From Emticicia sp. 21SJ11W-3 (GTDB lineage: Bacteria; Bacteroidota; Bacteroidia; Cytophagales; Spirosomataceae): a DNA stretch of 64,000 nt. The notes beneath the pieces are model-generated. The model saw only the letters and a program-made list of their open reading frames with translations. It made no database searches and had not been told where the DNA came from. Below, piece after piece: positions 1 through 8,393 of the stretch. The stretch lies in assembly GCF_024138715.1 (NCBI RefSeq), contig NZ_CP092074.1:3286001-3350000 (forward strand), given 5' to 3'. The position numbers were made by a program, and so were the translations under genes. The stretch's first letter is position 1. Each line of letters starts with the position of its first letter.

Positions 1-483
1 GTTAGAAACCGACAGAATAGCTGCCCCCAGCAGCGGAGCCAGCACCGGGGCAATCAGAAAAATAGTCAGTATCAGCGACATCGTACGAGCCATTTCGTTG
101 CCCGAAAACCGGTCGCGCACGCAGGCCAGCACGCTTACAAACATAGCCGAAGACCCCACGCCCATCACAAACCGCGCCGCCGACAGCCAGATAATATCAG
201 GAGCCAGCGCGCCACCCACACAAGCGCTTATAAACAACACAAAACCTGTGCGCATAACGGGTATGCGGCCGTATTTATCAGCCATCGGCCCAAAAATCAA
301 CTGGCAGACCTGTCCCATAAAAAAGAAAGTAACCAGCCGCGCCGTAGCCGCCGACACACTGCTTAGGCCAAAATGCCTGCGTACATCGGCAAAAGTGGGT
401 AGCATAATATCAATGGCCAAAGCCGTAAGCAACTCAATGCAGGCCATCATGGCAATAAATTCGGCGCGGCTTATGTTTTTCAT
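1..483 (-). CDS. MFS drug-efflux transporter, Bcr/CflA type (C-terminal part outside window)
   Basis: The N-terminal 161 residues of an inner-membrane proton-driven exporter are visible; the gene runs off the left edge. The protein begins MKNISRAEF and has a run of hydrophobic helices. An AIDIMLP segment (about 23-29) at the end of helix 1 resembles the conserved D-x-x-LP of Bcr/CflA pumps. Loop 2-3 carries the MFS motif A as GPMADKYGRI (65-74). APVLAPLLGA (145-154) matches the motif C region of drug/proton antiporters. The start is the ATG at 481-483, the first in frame before the hydrophobic region. Substrate is unknown; members export drugs or small metabolites. Confidence 0.85.
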   Translation of the reverse strand, partial: MKNISRAEFIAMMACIELLTALAIDIMLPTFADVRRHFGLSSVSAATARLVTFFFMGQVCQLIFGPMADKYGRIPVMRTGFVLFISACVGGALAPDIIWLSAARFVMGVGSSAMFVSVLACVRDRFSGNEMARTMSLILTIFLIAPVLAPLLGAAILSVSN

Positions 484-655
484 GTAGGGTTTGGTCTTAC
501 TTATGGTTGGCGTGGTAAATTGGCCATCCGTTTACACCTGCAAAGATACCCCGGCTTATGTGCCCGGCAACGGTGCAAAAACGCCAAAATGAGGGGTAAA
601 CGAGACAATTATGCTCAAAACCGGCAAACAGTATAAAGTGTGGGGGCTGGCAGTA

Positions 656-1585
656 TTATTTACGCACAAATTCATAAACCAGCAGGTCATCTTCCATGGG
701 CGATACGTACTCATCATACTGATACACAAATCGCTTCATTACTCCGTTTGGCTTTTCAAAAACAGCCAGCATGGTCTCTTTTCTTTGTGGTTGAAATGCC
801 TCCAGCCGCGCTTTGGCTGTAGCCATAGATTCTACCGGCAAACCCATCTCAATCCAGGCTTTTTCAAAACCGGCCGTTTTGAATTGCTTGAAAGCAGCAG
901 GCGAAAGCGCAGTATTAAGGCTAACCTCATAGCCCGCTGCTGAGGTGCGCACCGCTCTGTTTATTGTTTTGGGTATCTCCATCCTACCAGCCAGCTCGTT
1001 TTCCATTACTGTAACGGTATCGCGGGTCAGGTGAGAGTCTGCTTTTAATAACATTAAAGACTTAAAAAACTGTTTAACCTCAGGTACATAACCAGACAAA
1101 AAATCTGACGAATCGCCCTGCGACTTACGTATAAAATCCTGCATATAAAAGCAGTCGTCGCTCCGTTTCTGATGGTTACTCAACCCTTGGGTGGCCAACA
1201 GTGCATTCCTGAGGCCGGGCAGGTCTGTCCATCCTTCAAACCCACCATCTTTACTGAAACTAAGCCGCAGGGGCGTATGCAATAAAAATTTCCTTACAAG
1301 GTTCAGGCAACTGTCATATTTGTTTTCGTCAGGCAGGGTATTAATAGACAAATACCGCCATTCAGCTTCGTAGCTCCCGGCCTTGCCGGGCTTGCGGCCT
1401 GTTATTTTCAGCTCAAAAACAATCAGGCTCTTTTCATCTCGTTCCTGCCATCTGGTAGCCTCACGCTTTTTTAATTCGTAAGTCCATACATCCCCAGCCT
1501 GCCAGTCAGTCGGTACGTCATTCGGCTGCCCAAAAACAACTGCCGAACCTAATAAAAAAATAAAGCACACCAAAATTGTTTTCAT
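656..1585 (-). CDS. Secreted protein of unknown function
   Basis: A 309-residue protein with a clear signal peptide (MKTILVCFIFLLGSAVVFG, residues 1-19, cleavage before Gln). I prefer this ATG over one three codons upstream because it starts the signal peptide directly. The mature part opens with DWQAGDVWTYELKKRE and is rich in charged beta-type segments (for example LIVFELKITGRK), suggesting a periplasmic or surface beta-rich protein. I do not recognise a catalytic motif. It stands alone, transcribed away from the VOC gene, and nothing around it indicates a role. Confidence 0.65.
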   Translation of the reverse strand: MKTILVCFIFLLGSAVVFGQPNDVPTDWQAGDVWTYELKKREATRWQERDEKSLIVFELKITGRKPGKAGSYEAEWRYLSINTLPDENKYDSCLNLVRKFLLHTPLRLSFSKDGGFEGWTDLPGLRNALLATQGLSNHQKRSDDCFYMQDFIRKSQGDSSDFLSGYVPEVKQFFKSLMLLKADSHLTRDTVTVMENELAGRMEIPKTINRAVRTSAAGYEVSLNTALSPAAFKQFKTAGFEKAWIEMGLPVESMATAKARLEAFQPQRKETMLAVFEKPNGVMKRFVYQYDEYVSPMEDDLLVYEFVRK

Positions 1586-1704
1586 TTTAGCCACAAAGTT
1601 TTGTTTCAGGGCGCAAAATAAAAAAAAACCAAAACATTGACACGCCTAAACGCGCAAATAAAAAAGAGCCTGGCTAATCTGACCAACCGTACATTTACCC
1701 TGCC

Positions 1705-2157
1705 CTATCTCGGCGAATACGTTACGATATCAATGCCAATGCCGTTGGGGTCAACAATGGCAAAGTGGCGGTCGCCCCAGGGTTCATCTCTCAGGTCGAC
1801 ACTGATAGCCACCCCCTTTTTCTTCATCTCTTGGTACACGCGGTCAACGTCGGCCACCTCAAGGGTCAGGTACATGCCCTGCCCGTTAAAAGGCGTCTGA
1901 AAAAGCGGCTGCTGACTGGGGTGGTTAGGCAGCAGAAAACTGATTTCGGCCTCCTGCCCCGGTGTGTGCATCAGCAGATAAAATTCGTTTTCAAACGTAA
2001 CCCCAAAGCCCAGATTCCGCGTATAAAAAGCCTTGGTTTCGGCCAGCTTCCGGGTAATAATGCCTGCATTCAGTTTCATGTGTTTGTTAGTTTGGTTTTG
2101 CGCAACGGCAGGGTTCAGCAATGCCTGCAGCCACACAAAAATAAAGATACGTTTCAT
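1705..2157 (-). CDS. VOC (glyoxalase/bleomycin-resistance) family protein
   Basis: The 120-residue core from MKLNAGIITRKL onward is a complete vicinal-oxygen-chelate domain: a first beta-alpha unit containing KAFYTRNLGFGV, a second with LTLEVADVDRVYQEMKKKGV, and the closing FAIVDPNGIGIDIV strand pair. Such proteins isomerise, cleave or bind small molecules, usually with a metal. The reading frame extends 26 codons upstream into a hydrophobic stretch (MKRIFIFVWLQALLNPAVAQ) that reads like a signal peptide, so the protein may be exported; alternatively translation begins at the ATG at 2077-2079, which follows an A-rich leader typical of this phylum. The choice between the two starts cannot be settled here. 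Confidence 0.8.
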   Translation of the reverse strand: MKRIFIFVWLQALLNPAVAQNQTNKHMKLNAGIITRKLAETKAFYTRNLGFGVTFENEFYLLMHTPGQEAEISFLLPNHPSQQPLFQTPFNGQGMYLTLEVADVDRVYQEMKKKGVAISVDLRDEPWGDRHFAIVDPNGIGIDIVTYSPR

Positions 2158-2228
2158 GTTTAAGCTGATTGATTACCCCACAAAGTTCGGCAGACGGCAA
2201 AAGCCATCCTTGTAAAAAACGGACATCA

Positions 2229-3044
2229 TCAGCGGCCGAAAGCCCGGCTGGGTGTAACCCCGTAGAAATTCCTGAATTCTTTTATGAAATGCGCCTGGTC
2301 GTAGTACCCCGTATCAAAAAACAACGGGTTTTTATGTAGGCTTTGAGAAGAAGGCCTGGCCCGCAGAATATGCTGAAAACGCACCACCCGGGCGAAGGTC
2401 TTGGGGGTGTCGCCCACATAAAATTCAAAAAGCCGCCGCAATTGCCTGACGCTTATACCCGTATCCAGGTCTTTTTCAACATTCAGCACACCGCAATTTT
2501 GCAGAATAAGCCCAATGGCGCCATACAGCCGGTTATCAAAATCAGGCACAATTTGCGCCAGATGCCGCAGCAGGTAAGCATCAAGCTGGTGGCGCAGGGT
2601 ATCCATGCCAGCTATGCCAGGCGGTAAAGCAGCCATCAAACCAGCCATCTGCGGCAGCACATCAGCCAGCGGCAGGTAGCGGTTGCTTAGCCCGGCGGCA
2701 TCCACCCCAAACAACTGCGGAAATTGCGCAGGCAAAAACCTGATACCCACATAATGAAACACATTACCCAGCGGAAACTCAGTAAACTGCCTGCAAAAAC
2801 CCATTACGTAGGCATCGGCAGGGTTGTTTATTTCAAAGTAAATATCAATACAGCCATCGGCCACCACCCTATACACAAACGCATCTTGCAGCGGTTGCAC
2901 CGTTTTCAGCTCCCAGTAGCAATACACAAAGGGCAGCAGCCGCTCATGCGGCGCCCACTCCTGATAAACCACATGATCCGCCGACTGCCGCACAGTAGGC
3001 TGCACAGGCATATAGAGGTTACGTATGTCGGGGAGCGAGGGCAT
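2229..3044 (-). CDS. AraC-family transcriptional regulator
   Basis: A 271-residue protein with an N-terminal sensor-like domain (HERLLPFVYCYWEL, DGCIDIYFEI, YVMGFCRQF, HYVGIRFLP) of the kind often paired with AraC domains, followed by a C-terminal double helix-turn-helix. The second HTH is well preserved as GYYDQAHFIKEFRNFYGVTP near residues 245-265. The first (LDTGISVRQLRRLFEFYVG) contains the usual I-S-x-R-Q-L-x-R core. It probably senses a small ligand and controls nearby genes. It is divergent from the restriction-modification operon with about 225 bp between them, so it could influence either side. Function of the ligand domain is unknown. Confidence 0.85.
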   Translation of the reverse strand: MPSLPDIRNLYMPVQPTVRQSADHVVYQEWAPHERLLPFVYCYWELKTVQPLQDAFVYRVVADGCIDIYFEINNPADAYVMGFCRQFTEFPLGNVFHYVGIRFLPAQFPQLFGVDAAGLSNRYLPLADVLPQMAGLMAALPPGIAGMDTLRHQLDAYLLRHLAQIVPDFDNRLYGAIGLILQNCGVLNVEKDLDTGISVRQLRRLFEFYVGDTPKTFARVVRFQHILRARPSSQSLHKNPLFFDTGYYDQAHFIKEFRNFYGVTPSRAFGR

Positions 3045-3270
3045 GGAACTTATGAATGAATGCCAAACAGGCTTATTTTGTAAATACCAGGCTAAAAATC
3101 AGCATTTGTTGCTAAAAATTGCAAACTTATAACCTATTTTTTTTATCTTCATGGGCTATCTGAAGGCTGGTGCAAGCTGCTTTGGCCTTATGTGCCTTAA
3201 AATGAACATTAAATTTCATTAGCTCATCAGAAAAACTTAAATTTCCGGATTGAAAATATAAATCTGTAAA

Positions 3271-3948
3271 ATGCCGGAAGAAAAAACTGAAAGAAAGATA
3301 GAAAAACAGGTAAAATCAAAAAAGAGAGTAACTGACCACGGCGAGGTATTTACTAACGAAAGGGAAGTAAACGCCATGCTGGATATGGTAAGCAACGAAA
3401 CCGACAGAATAGAGTCGCGCTTTTTAGAACCTGCCTGCGGTAACGGAAATTTTCTGGCTGAGGTACTACGGCGCAAACTGAATGTGGTTGATGCACGCTA
3501 TGGCAAAAGCCAGACAGAGTGGGAACGCTACGCCATTATTGCGGTGTCGAGCATCTATGGGGTGGATATTCTGGAAGACAACGCGCAGGAATGCCGCGAA
3601 CGCCTGTATGGCATTTTCGACCAGCGCTATACAGCCCTATTCGGCGCCAAAGGCAAAGAAGAGTCCCGCCGCAGCATACGGTTCTTGTTACATAGAAACA
3701 TACTCTGGGGCGACGCCCTCGATTTCACAAATCCGCTTACCAAAGAGCCCATTGTGTTTTCGGAATGGAGCCCTGTAAACGGCTCGTTGTTGAAACGCCG
3801 CGACTACGTTTTTCGTTTTCTGGTGCAAAAAACACATCAGTTTTCATTGTTTAATGATGAGGGGCAACCGGCTGCTATTGACGAACCGGTGAAAGACTAC
3901 CCGCTCATACATTTTTTAAAGCTTGGTGAAGATGACAACCCCGATTAA
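3271..3948 (+). CDS. Small N6-adenine DNA methylase-like protein, first gene of R-M operon
   Basis: A 225-residue protein with the entry part of an N6-adenine methyltransferase: HGEVFTNEREVNAMLDMV followed by the SAM-binding motif I FLEPACGNGNFLAEVL (about 50-65). The usual catalytic NPPY/F motif is missing; its place seems taken by VFSEWSPVNG near residue 170. It may therefore be a non-catalytic or atypical partner of the next gene, which has NPPY but a poor motif I. The coding sequence overlaps the next gene by 17 bases, indicating translational coupling. Lysine-rich N terminus (KIEKQVKSKKR) could contact DNA. Families of this size next to Eco57I-like methylases occur in several phyla; the assignment to restriction-modification is from motif and context. 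Confidence 0.75.
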   Translation: MPEEKTERKIEKQVKSKKRVTDHGEVFTNEREVNAMLDMVSNETDRIESRFLEPACGNGNFLAEVLRRKLNVVDARYGKSQTEWERYAIIAVSSIYGVDILEDNAQECRERLYGIFDQRYTALFGAKGKEESRRSIRFLLHRNILWGDALDFTNPLTKEPIVFSEWSPVNGSLLKRRDYVFRFLVQKTHQFSLFNDEGQPAAIDEPVKDYPLIHFLKLGEDDNPD

Positions 3949-5443
3949 CTACAACCCGGACGTGCTCAGTTGCCTGGCCAACCTGAGTAACGACGAGGTA
4001 TTTACCCCGCCTGCGCTGGTAAACAACATGCTGGACCTGCTACCTAACGACCTTTGGAAAAACCCCGAAGCGAAGTTTCTGGACCCTGTAAGCAAAAGTG
4101 GCGTTTTTTTGCGCGAAATTGCCAAACGCCTGATAGCCGGGCTGGCAGATACCATACCAGACAGGCAGGCGCGTATTAACCATGTTTTTAGTAAACAGCT
4201 GTATGGCATAGCCATTACCGAGCTGACGGCATTGCTGAGCCGCCGCAGCGTGTATTGCGCCAAGTTAGCCAATGGCAGATATGCCGTTTGCGACACCTTT
4301 ACCAACGAGCAGGGCAATATTCTATACAACCGCATGCCACACACCTGGCAAAACGGCAAATGCACTTACTGTGGTGCAAGCCAGGAGGTATATGACCGCG
4401 AAGACGCCCTTGAAACCTACGCTTACCCTTTTATACATACCGAACAACCAGAAGAAATATTTAATATGAAATTTGATGTAATTGTAGGAAACCCGCCGTA
4501 TCAAATGACAGATGGGGGTGCTCAAAAAAGCGCAGGGCCAATCTATCAATTATTTGTTGAACAAGCAAAAAAACTAAAGCCTCGATATTTAACTATGATT
4601 ATACCAGCCAGATGGTATTCTGGTGGCAAAGGATTAGATGAGTTTAGAAAGGAAATGTTAGAAGATAAAAGAATGAAAGTTTTACATGACTTTCCAGAAA
4701 CCTCTGATTGTTTTCCAGGTATTAATATAAGAGGTGGAGTTTGTTATTTCATGTGGGATAAAGAACATAATGGTGAGTGCACAATTATTACCCACAAAGG
4801 AGGAGAAGTAAGTGAACCTGTAACTAGACCTTTACTGGAAAAAAACGCAGATGTCTTCATTAGGTATAATAAAGCAATTGAAATATTAAAAAAAATCAGA
4901 TTACACAATGAAAAGTCATTTTCTGAATTCGTTAGTAGCCACAAAGCATTTGGACTAAGAACCTATGTGAAAGGTTCAAAAGAAAAATTTGAAAACTCCA
5001 TAAAGCTTTATCAGAACGGAGGTATTGGATACATTAATAAGAAAGATGTAGTGAAAAACACACATTGGATTAATGAATGGAAAGTAATAGTTCCCTATTC
5101 AAGTCCAGGTGATGACTCTTACCCTCATTTGATTTTAAGTAAACCTTTAATTTCCGAACCTGGTTCTTGTTCAACTGAGACATATTTAGTAGTCGGCCCA
5201 TTTGCTAATGAGAAAATATGTAAAAATGTTGCAACTTACATGTGTACAAGTTTTGTAAGGTTTCTAATTTTATTGCTAAAACCATCACAACATGTTACTC
5301 AAAAAACTTACGCCTTAGTACCTCAGCAAGACTTCAATAAAAAATGGACTGATACAGAACTTTATAAAAGATATAACATTACAACTGAAGAGATAAATTT
5401 TATTAACACATTAATTAGACCAATTAATGTTCAATATGACTAA
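3932..5443 (+). CDS. Eco57I-like N6-adenine DNA methyltransferase (NPPY)
   Basis: A 503-residue methyltransferase. Visible parts: DEVFTPPALVNNMLDLLP near residue 21, a degenerate motif I FLDPVSKSGVFLREI (about 49-63; the GxG glycines are partly lost), a CTYC pair (144-147), and the catalytic motif IVGNPPYQMTD (NPPY 187-190). The C-terminal 300 residues should hold the target-recognition domain. The ATG at 3932 is preferred over the TTG at 3923. The DNA changes character inside the gene: before about 4450 it is moderately GC-rich like its neighbours, while from just before NPPY to the stop it is distinctly AT-rich with A/T-ending codons. This suggests exchange of the specificity domain. The 3' end overlaps the helicase gene by a few bases. 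Confidence 0.85.
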   Translation: MTTPINYNPDVLSCLANLSNDEVFTPPALVNNMLDLLPNDLWKNPEAKFLDPVSKSGVFLREIAKRLIAGLADTIPDRQARINHVFSKQLYGIAITELTALLSRRSVYCAKLANGRYAVCDTFTNEQGNILYNRMPHTWQNGKCTYCGASQEVYDREDALETYAYPFIHTEQPEEIFNMKFDVIVGNPPYQMTDGGAQKSAGPIYQLFVEQAKKLKPRYLTMIIPARWYSGGKGLDEFRKEMLEDKRMKVLHDFPETSDCFPGINIRGGVCYFMWDKEHNGECTIITHKGGEVSEPVTRPLLEKNADVFIRYNKAIEILKKIRLHNEKSFSEFVSSHKAFGLRTYVKGSKEKFENSIKLYQNGGIGYINKKDVVKNTHWINEWKVIVPYSSPGDDSYPHLILSKPLISEPGSCSTETYLVVGPFANEKICKNVATYMCTSFVRFLILLLKPSQHVTQKTYALVPQQDFNKKWTDTELYKRYNITTEEINFINTLIRPINVQYD

Positions 5444-7982
5444 AAAAGACTTTTTCCCTCCCCGGCCTGTGGCCAACCCCACCATTTATGCCTACGAGCT
5501 AGAGGGGGTTGAAACCCACAAAAACTGGCTGAAAATTGGCTTTACCGACCGCAACGCCCAGACCCGCATCAGAGAGCAGCTCGGCACGGCCGCCATCAGG
5601 TATAAAATTGTTTTGGAGGAATCGGCTATGCGGCGCGACGGCAGCTCTTTTACCGACCGCGACGTGCACCGCCTGTTAAGAAAAAACAACATTGAAAACC
5701 CGGAGGGAGAATGGTTTAAATGCAGCATAAACGATTTACGCCGGGTAATACATGAAATAAAAACGGGCGAAAAAACAGAAGAAAACCGCGTGCTTGATTT
5801 CGGCATGCGCCCCGAGCAACAGGCCGCCGTTGATAAAGCCATCAACTATTTCAGCCAGTTTAAAGCAGAAAACCCGGATACGACCCCCCATTTTTTGTGG
5901 AACGCCAAAATGCGTTTTGGCAAAACCTTTGCCGCTTACCAGCTGGCCAGAAAAATGGGCTGGCAAAAACTACTGGTACTTACCTTTAAACCAGCCGTTG
6001 AAGACGCCTGGAAAGAAGACCTTGAAAACCACCTAGACTTTAAAGGCTGGCAGTTTATATCTAAAAACAGCCTCGATACAAACAACGCAGCCATCAACCC
6101 CCAGCAGCCAGTTGTTTGCTTCGGCTCGTTTCAGGACTACCTCGGCACCACCACCGACGGCCGCATAAAACCCAGAAACGAATGGGTGCACGCCACCAAC
6201 TGGGACTGCGTGGTGTTTGACGAATACCACTTTGGCGCCTGGCGCGAAAACGCCCGCGACCTGTTCGGGAAAGACACCGAAGCCACCCGTGAGCTGGAGG
6301 ATTTCAAAAAACTGGAAAAAGACGGTTTTCAGGAAGAAGATAAAATTGAGCATTTCGAAAAAATATTGCCTATCACCACCCATCATTATCTGTACCTGTC
6401 TGGCACGCCTTTCAGGGCCATTAATTCAGGCGAATTTATTGAAGAGCAGATTTTTAACTGGACGTATGCCGACGAACAACGCGCCAAAGAAAACTGGAAT
6501 GACCCCGGGATGAATCCGTACGCAGCCCTGCCCCGCATGGTGATGCTTACCTACCAGCTGCCCGACTCGCTTCGGCAGATAGCCATGCAGGGAGAGTTTG
6601 ACGGGTTCGACCTCAACGTTTTCTTTTCTGCCGAAGGCACAGGGCATAAAGCACACTTCAAATATGAAGACGAAGTGCAGAAATGGCTCGATCTGATCAG
6701 AGGTTCGTTTGCTGAAACCACTGTAGATAACCTGAAAATGGGCGCACAAAAGCCCCCTTTGCCATTCTCTCATGCACCATTGCTGAAAGTACTTAACCAT
6801 ACGTTTTGGTTCTTGCCGTCGGTAGCTGCCTGCCATGCTATGGACAACCTGCTGAAGCAACGGCAAAATAAATTTTATCAGGACTACAAAATTGTAGTAG
6901 CCGCTGGCACACAGGCAGGTATTGGGGTAAAAGCCCTTGAGCCGGTGCAACACGCCATGACAGATAACCCACTGGAATCAAAAACCATTACGCTTTCCTG
7001 CGGTAAACTCACCACAGGGGTTTCGGTAAAACCCTGGACAGGCATTTTCATGCTCCGTAACTCATCCAGCCCCGAAACCTATTTTCAGGCGGCGTTCAGG
7101 GTACAAACACCCTGGGTGATACACAACCCCGATGCCCTTACGCCCAATAAGCAGCAGATACTGAAAGAAGAATGCTACGTTTTTGACTTTGCCCCCGACA
7201 GGGCTTTAAGGCAGATTGCCGAATACAGTTGCAGGCTGAATATCAATGAGACTAATCCGGAAGCAAAAGTGGCCGAATTTATCAATTTTCTGCCTGTGTT
7301 GGCTTATGACGGTAGCTCAATGAAACAGATAGATGCAGCAGGCATACTGGATATGGCCATGAGCGGCACCACCGCCACCCTGCTGGCCCGCAGATGGGAA
7401 AGCGCCCTGCTGGTAAATGTAGACAACAGCACCCTTAGCCGCCTGATGGCCAATGAAGAGGCCATGAGAGCGCTGATGAACATAGAGGGTTTCAGGAATC
7501 TGAATCAGGATATTGAAACCATCATCAATAAGTCGGAAGCCGTAAAAAAAGCAAAGAAAGAATCGGCAGACAGAGAACTGTCACCACAGGAAAAAAAGGA
7601 GCTGACCGACGAAGAAAAAGAGTTTAAGAGCAAGCGGAAAAAGATTCAGGAGAAACTCATAAAATTTGCCACGCGGGTGCCGGTTTTTATGTACCTGACC
7701 GACTACCGCGAACGAAGCCTGAAAGACGTAATAACCCAACTGGAACCGGCGCTGTTTAAAAAAGTAACCGGCCTTACCGTACGCGACTTTGAGTTACTGG
7801 TGAGCCTGGGCGTTTTTAATTCTGCCCTCATGAACGACGCCGTCTATAAATTCAAACGTTATGAAGATGCCTCTCTTGAATACACCGGCATCAACAAACA
7901 CGCCGGCGAAAATGTTGGCTTGTATGACACCGTTTTAAACGCCGACGATTACGCCAGAGCATTTGTAAACGAGCCGGATTGA
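5427..7982 (+). CDS. GIY-YIG-like (T5orf172/MUG113) nuclease domain fused to DEAD/DEAH helicase, restriction subunit
   Basis: An 851-residue protein likely to be the restriction/translocation component. The N terminus (about 18-110) matches the T5orf172/MUG113 branch of GIY-YIG nucleases: TIYAYELEG, NWLKIGFTDRNAQTRIREQL, and later EGEWFKC. The superfamily 2 helicase follows: Walker A MRFGKT (162-167), motif II DEYH (265-268), motif III YLSGTPFRA (about 323-331), and late motifs KLTTGVSVKPWTG and YFQAAFRVQTPW. A charged stretch near 700-745 (KKAKKESADRELSPQEKKEL) is probably coiled coil. Start may be ATG 5427 or ATG 5436; both overlap the methylase stop. Together the three genes would make a self-contained R-M system with a split methylase. 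Confidence 0.85.
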   Translation: MFNMTKKDFFPPRPVANPTIYAYELEGVETHKNWLKIGFTDRNAQTRIREQLGTAAIRYKIVLEESAMRRDGSSFTDRDVHRLLRKNNIENPEGEWFKCSINDLRRVIHEIKTGEKTEENRVLDFGMRPEQQAAVDKAINYFSQFKAENPDTTPHFLWNAKMRFGKTFAAYQLARKMGWQKLLVLTFKPAVEDAWKEDLENHLDFKGWQFISKNSLDTNNAAINPQQPVVCFGSFQDYLGTTTDGRIKPRNEWVHATNWDCVVFDEYHFGAWRENARDLFGKDTEATRELEDFKKLEKDGFQEEDKIEHFEKILPITTHHYLYLSGTPFRAINSGEFIEEQIFNWTYADEQRAKENWNDPGMNPYAALPRMVMLTYQLPDSLRQIAMQGEFDGFDLNVFFSAEGTGHKAHFKYEDEVQKWLDLIRGSFAETTVDNLKMGAQKPPLPFSHAPLLKVLNHTFWFLPSVAACHAMDNLLKQRQNKFYQDYKIVVAAGTQAGIGVKALEPVQHAMTDNPLESKTITLSCGKLTTGVSVKPWTGIFMLRNSSSPETYFQAAFRVQTPWVIHNPDALTPNKQQILKEECYVFDFAPDRALRQIAEYSCRLNINETNPEAKVAEFINFLPVLAYDGSSMKQIDAAGILDMAMSGTTATLLARRWESALLVNVDNSTLSRLMANEEAMRALMNIEGFRNLNQDIETIINKSEAVKKAKKESADRELSPQEKKELTDEEKEFKSKRKKIQEKLIKFATRVPVFMYLTDYRERSLKDVITQLEPALFKKVTGLTVRDFELLVSLGVFNSALMNDAVYKFKRYEDASLEYTGINKHAGENVGLYDTVLNADDYARAFVNEPD

Positions 7983-8002
7983 AAACCCCCACCCCCACCT
8001 AC

Positions 8003-8031
8003 AAAAAAGCCCCTAAACAAAGGGGGTTTTT
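8003..8031 (+). terminator. Rho-independent terminator after R-M operon
   Basis: AAAAAGCCCCT, a 7-base loop, then AGGGGGTTTTT immediately downstream of the helicase stop; one internal mismatch. The T-run makes it a convincing terminator for the preceding operon. Confidence 0.8.
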
Positions 8032-8039
8032 GCTTTAAT

Positions 8040-8300
8040 TACAATTTATTTTAACTTTTTATACAAATAAAAGCACATAAGGGTGAAGTACAATACATTT
8101 TTATAAAAAAAACAGGTTTTTAACCCATAATTAATAAAATAATTTAATAATATCTCAAAATAGCAAAAAACAGGGTTTATTCTCAACTTTCAGCATAGCT
8201 AAACCGCTAAACCTCCAATCAGGAATAAACCCTTTTCAAACACCCCACAAAAAACCCAAAGCCAACCAAAAATTGAACAAAACCCCAGCCAGCTAATCCA
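8040..8300. other. AT-rich intergenic spacer, no gene seen
   Basis: Between the R-M terminator and the first octamer array. The DNA is very AT-rich with A-runs and no plausible open frame or strong hairpin. I see nothing functional in it beyond spacing convergent genes. Confidence 0.5.
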
Positions 8301-8393
8301 ACGGAACGCCACTCACTAATTCACTCATTCACTAATTCACTCATTCACTAATTCACTCATTCAGCGGAACGCCGCCAGCTCATTCGTTCACTC
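8301..8393. repeat. Degenerate 8-bp repeat array with CGGAACGCC motifs
   Basis: Read on the plus strand it is a series of TCACTAAT and TCACTCAT octamers (minus-strand unit GTGAWTKA) interrupted by CGGAACGCC at 8302 and CGGAACGCCGCC at 8364. It abuts, and supplies, the stop codon of the permease gene on the minus strand (GAG-TGA-ACGAATGAG). Because the unit is 8 bp and contains TGA/TAG, stops appear in all three frames. The same array type recurs at 11041, 11280, 14066, 14297, 15305, 51130 and 57060. Confidence 0.8.

Noticed and set aside
98-487. Forward-strand ORF over the MFS gene
   Set aside because: Antisense shadow of the MFS gene, rich in Ser/Thr/Ala with no domain.
3271-5443. Frameshifted single methylase gene
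   Set aside because: Both proteins carry their own motif I region, so they are two paralogous proteins and not one gene broken by a frameshift.
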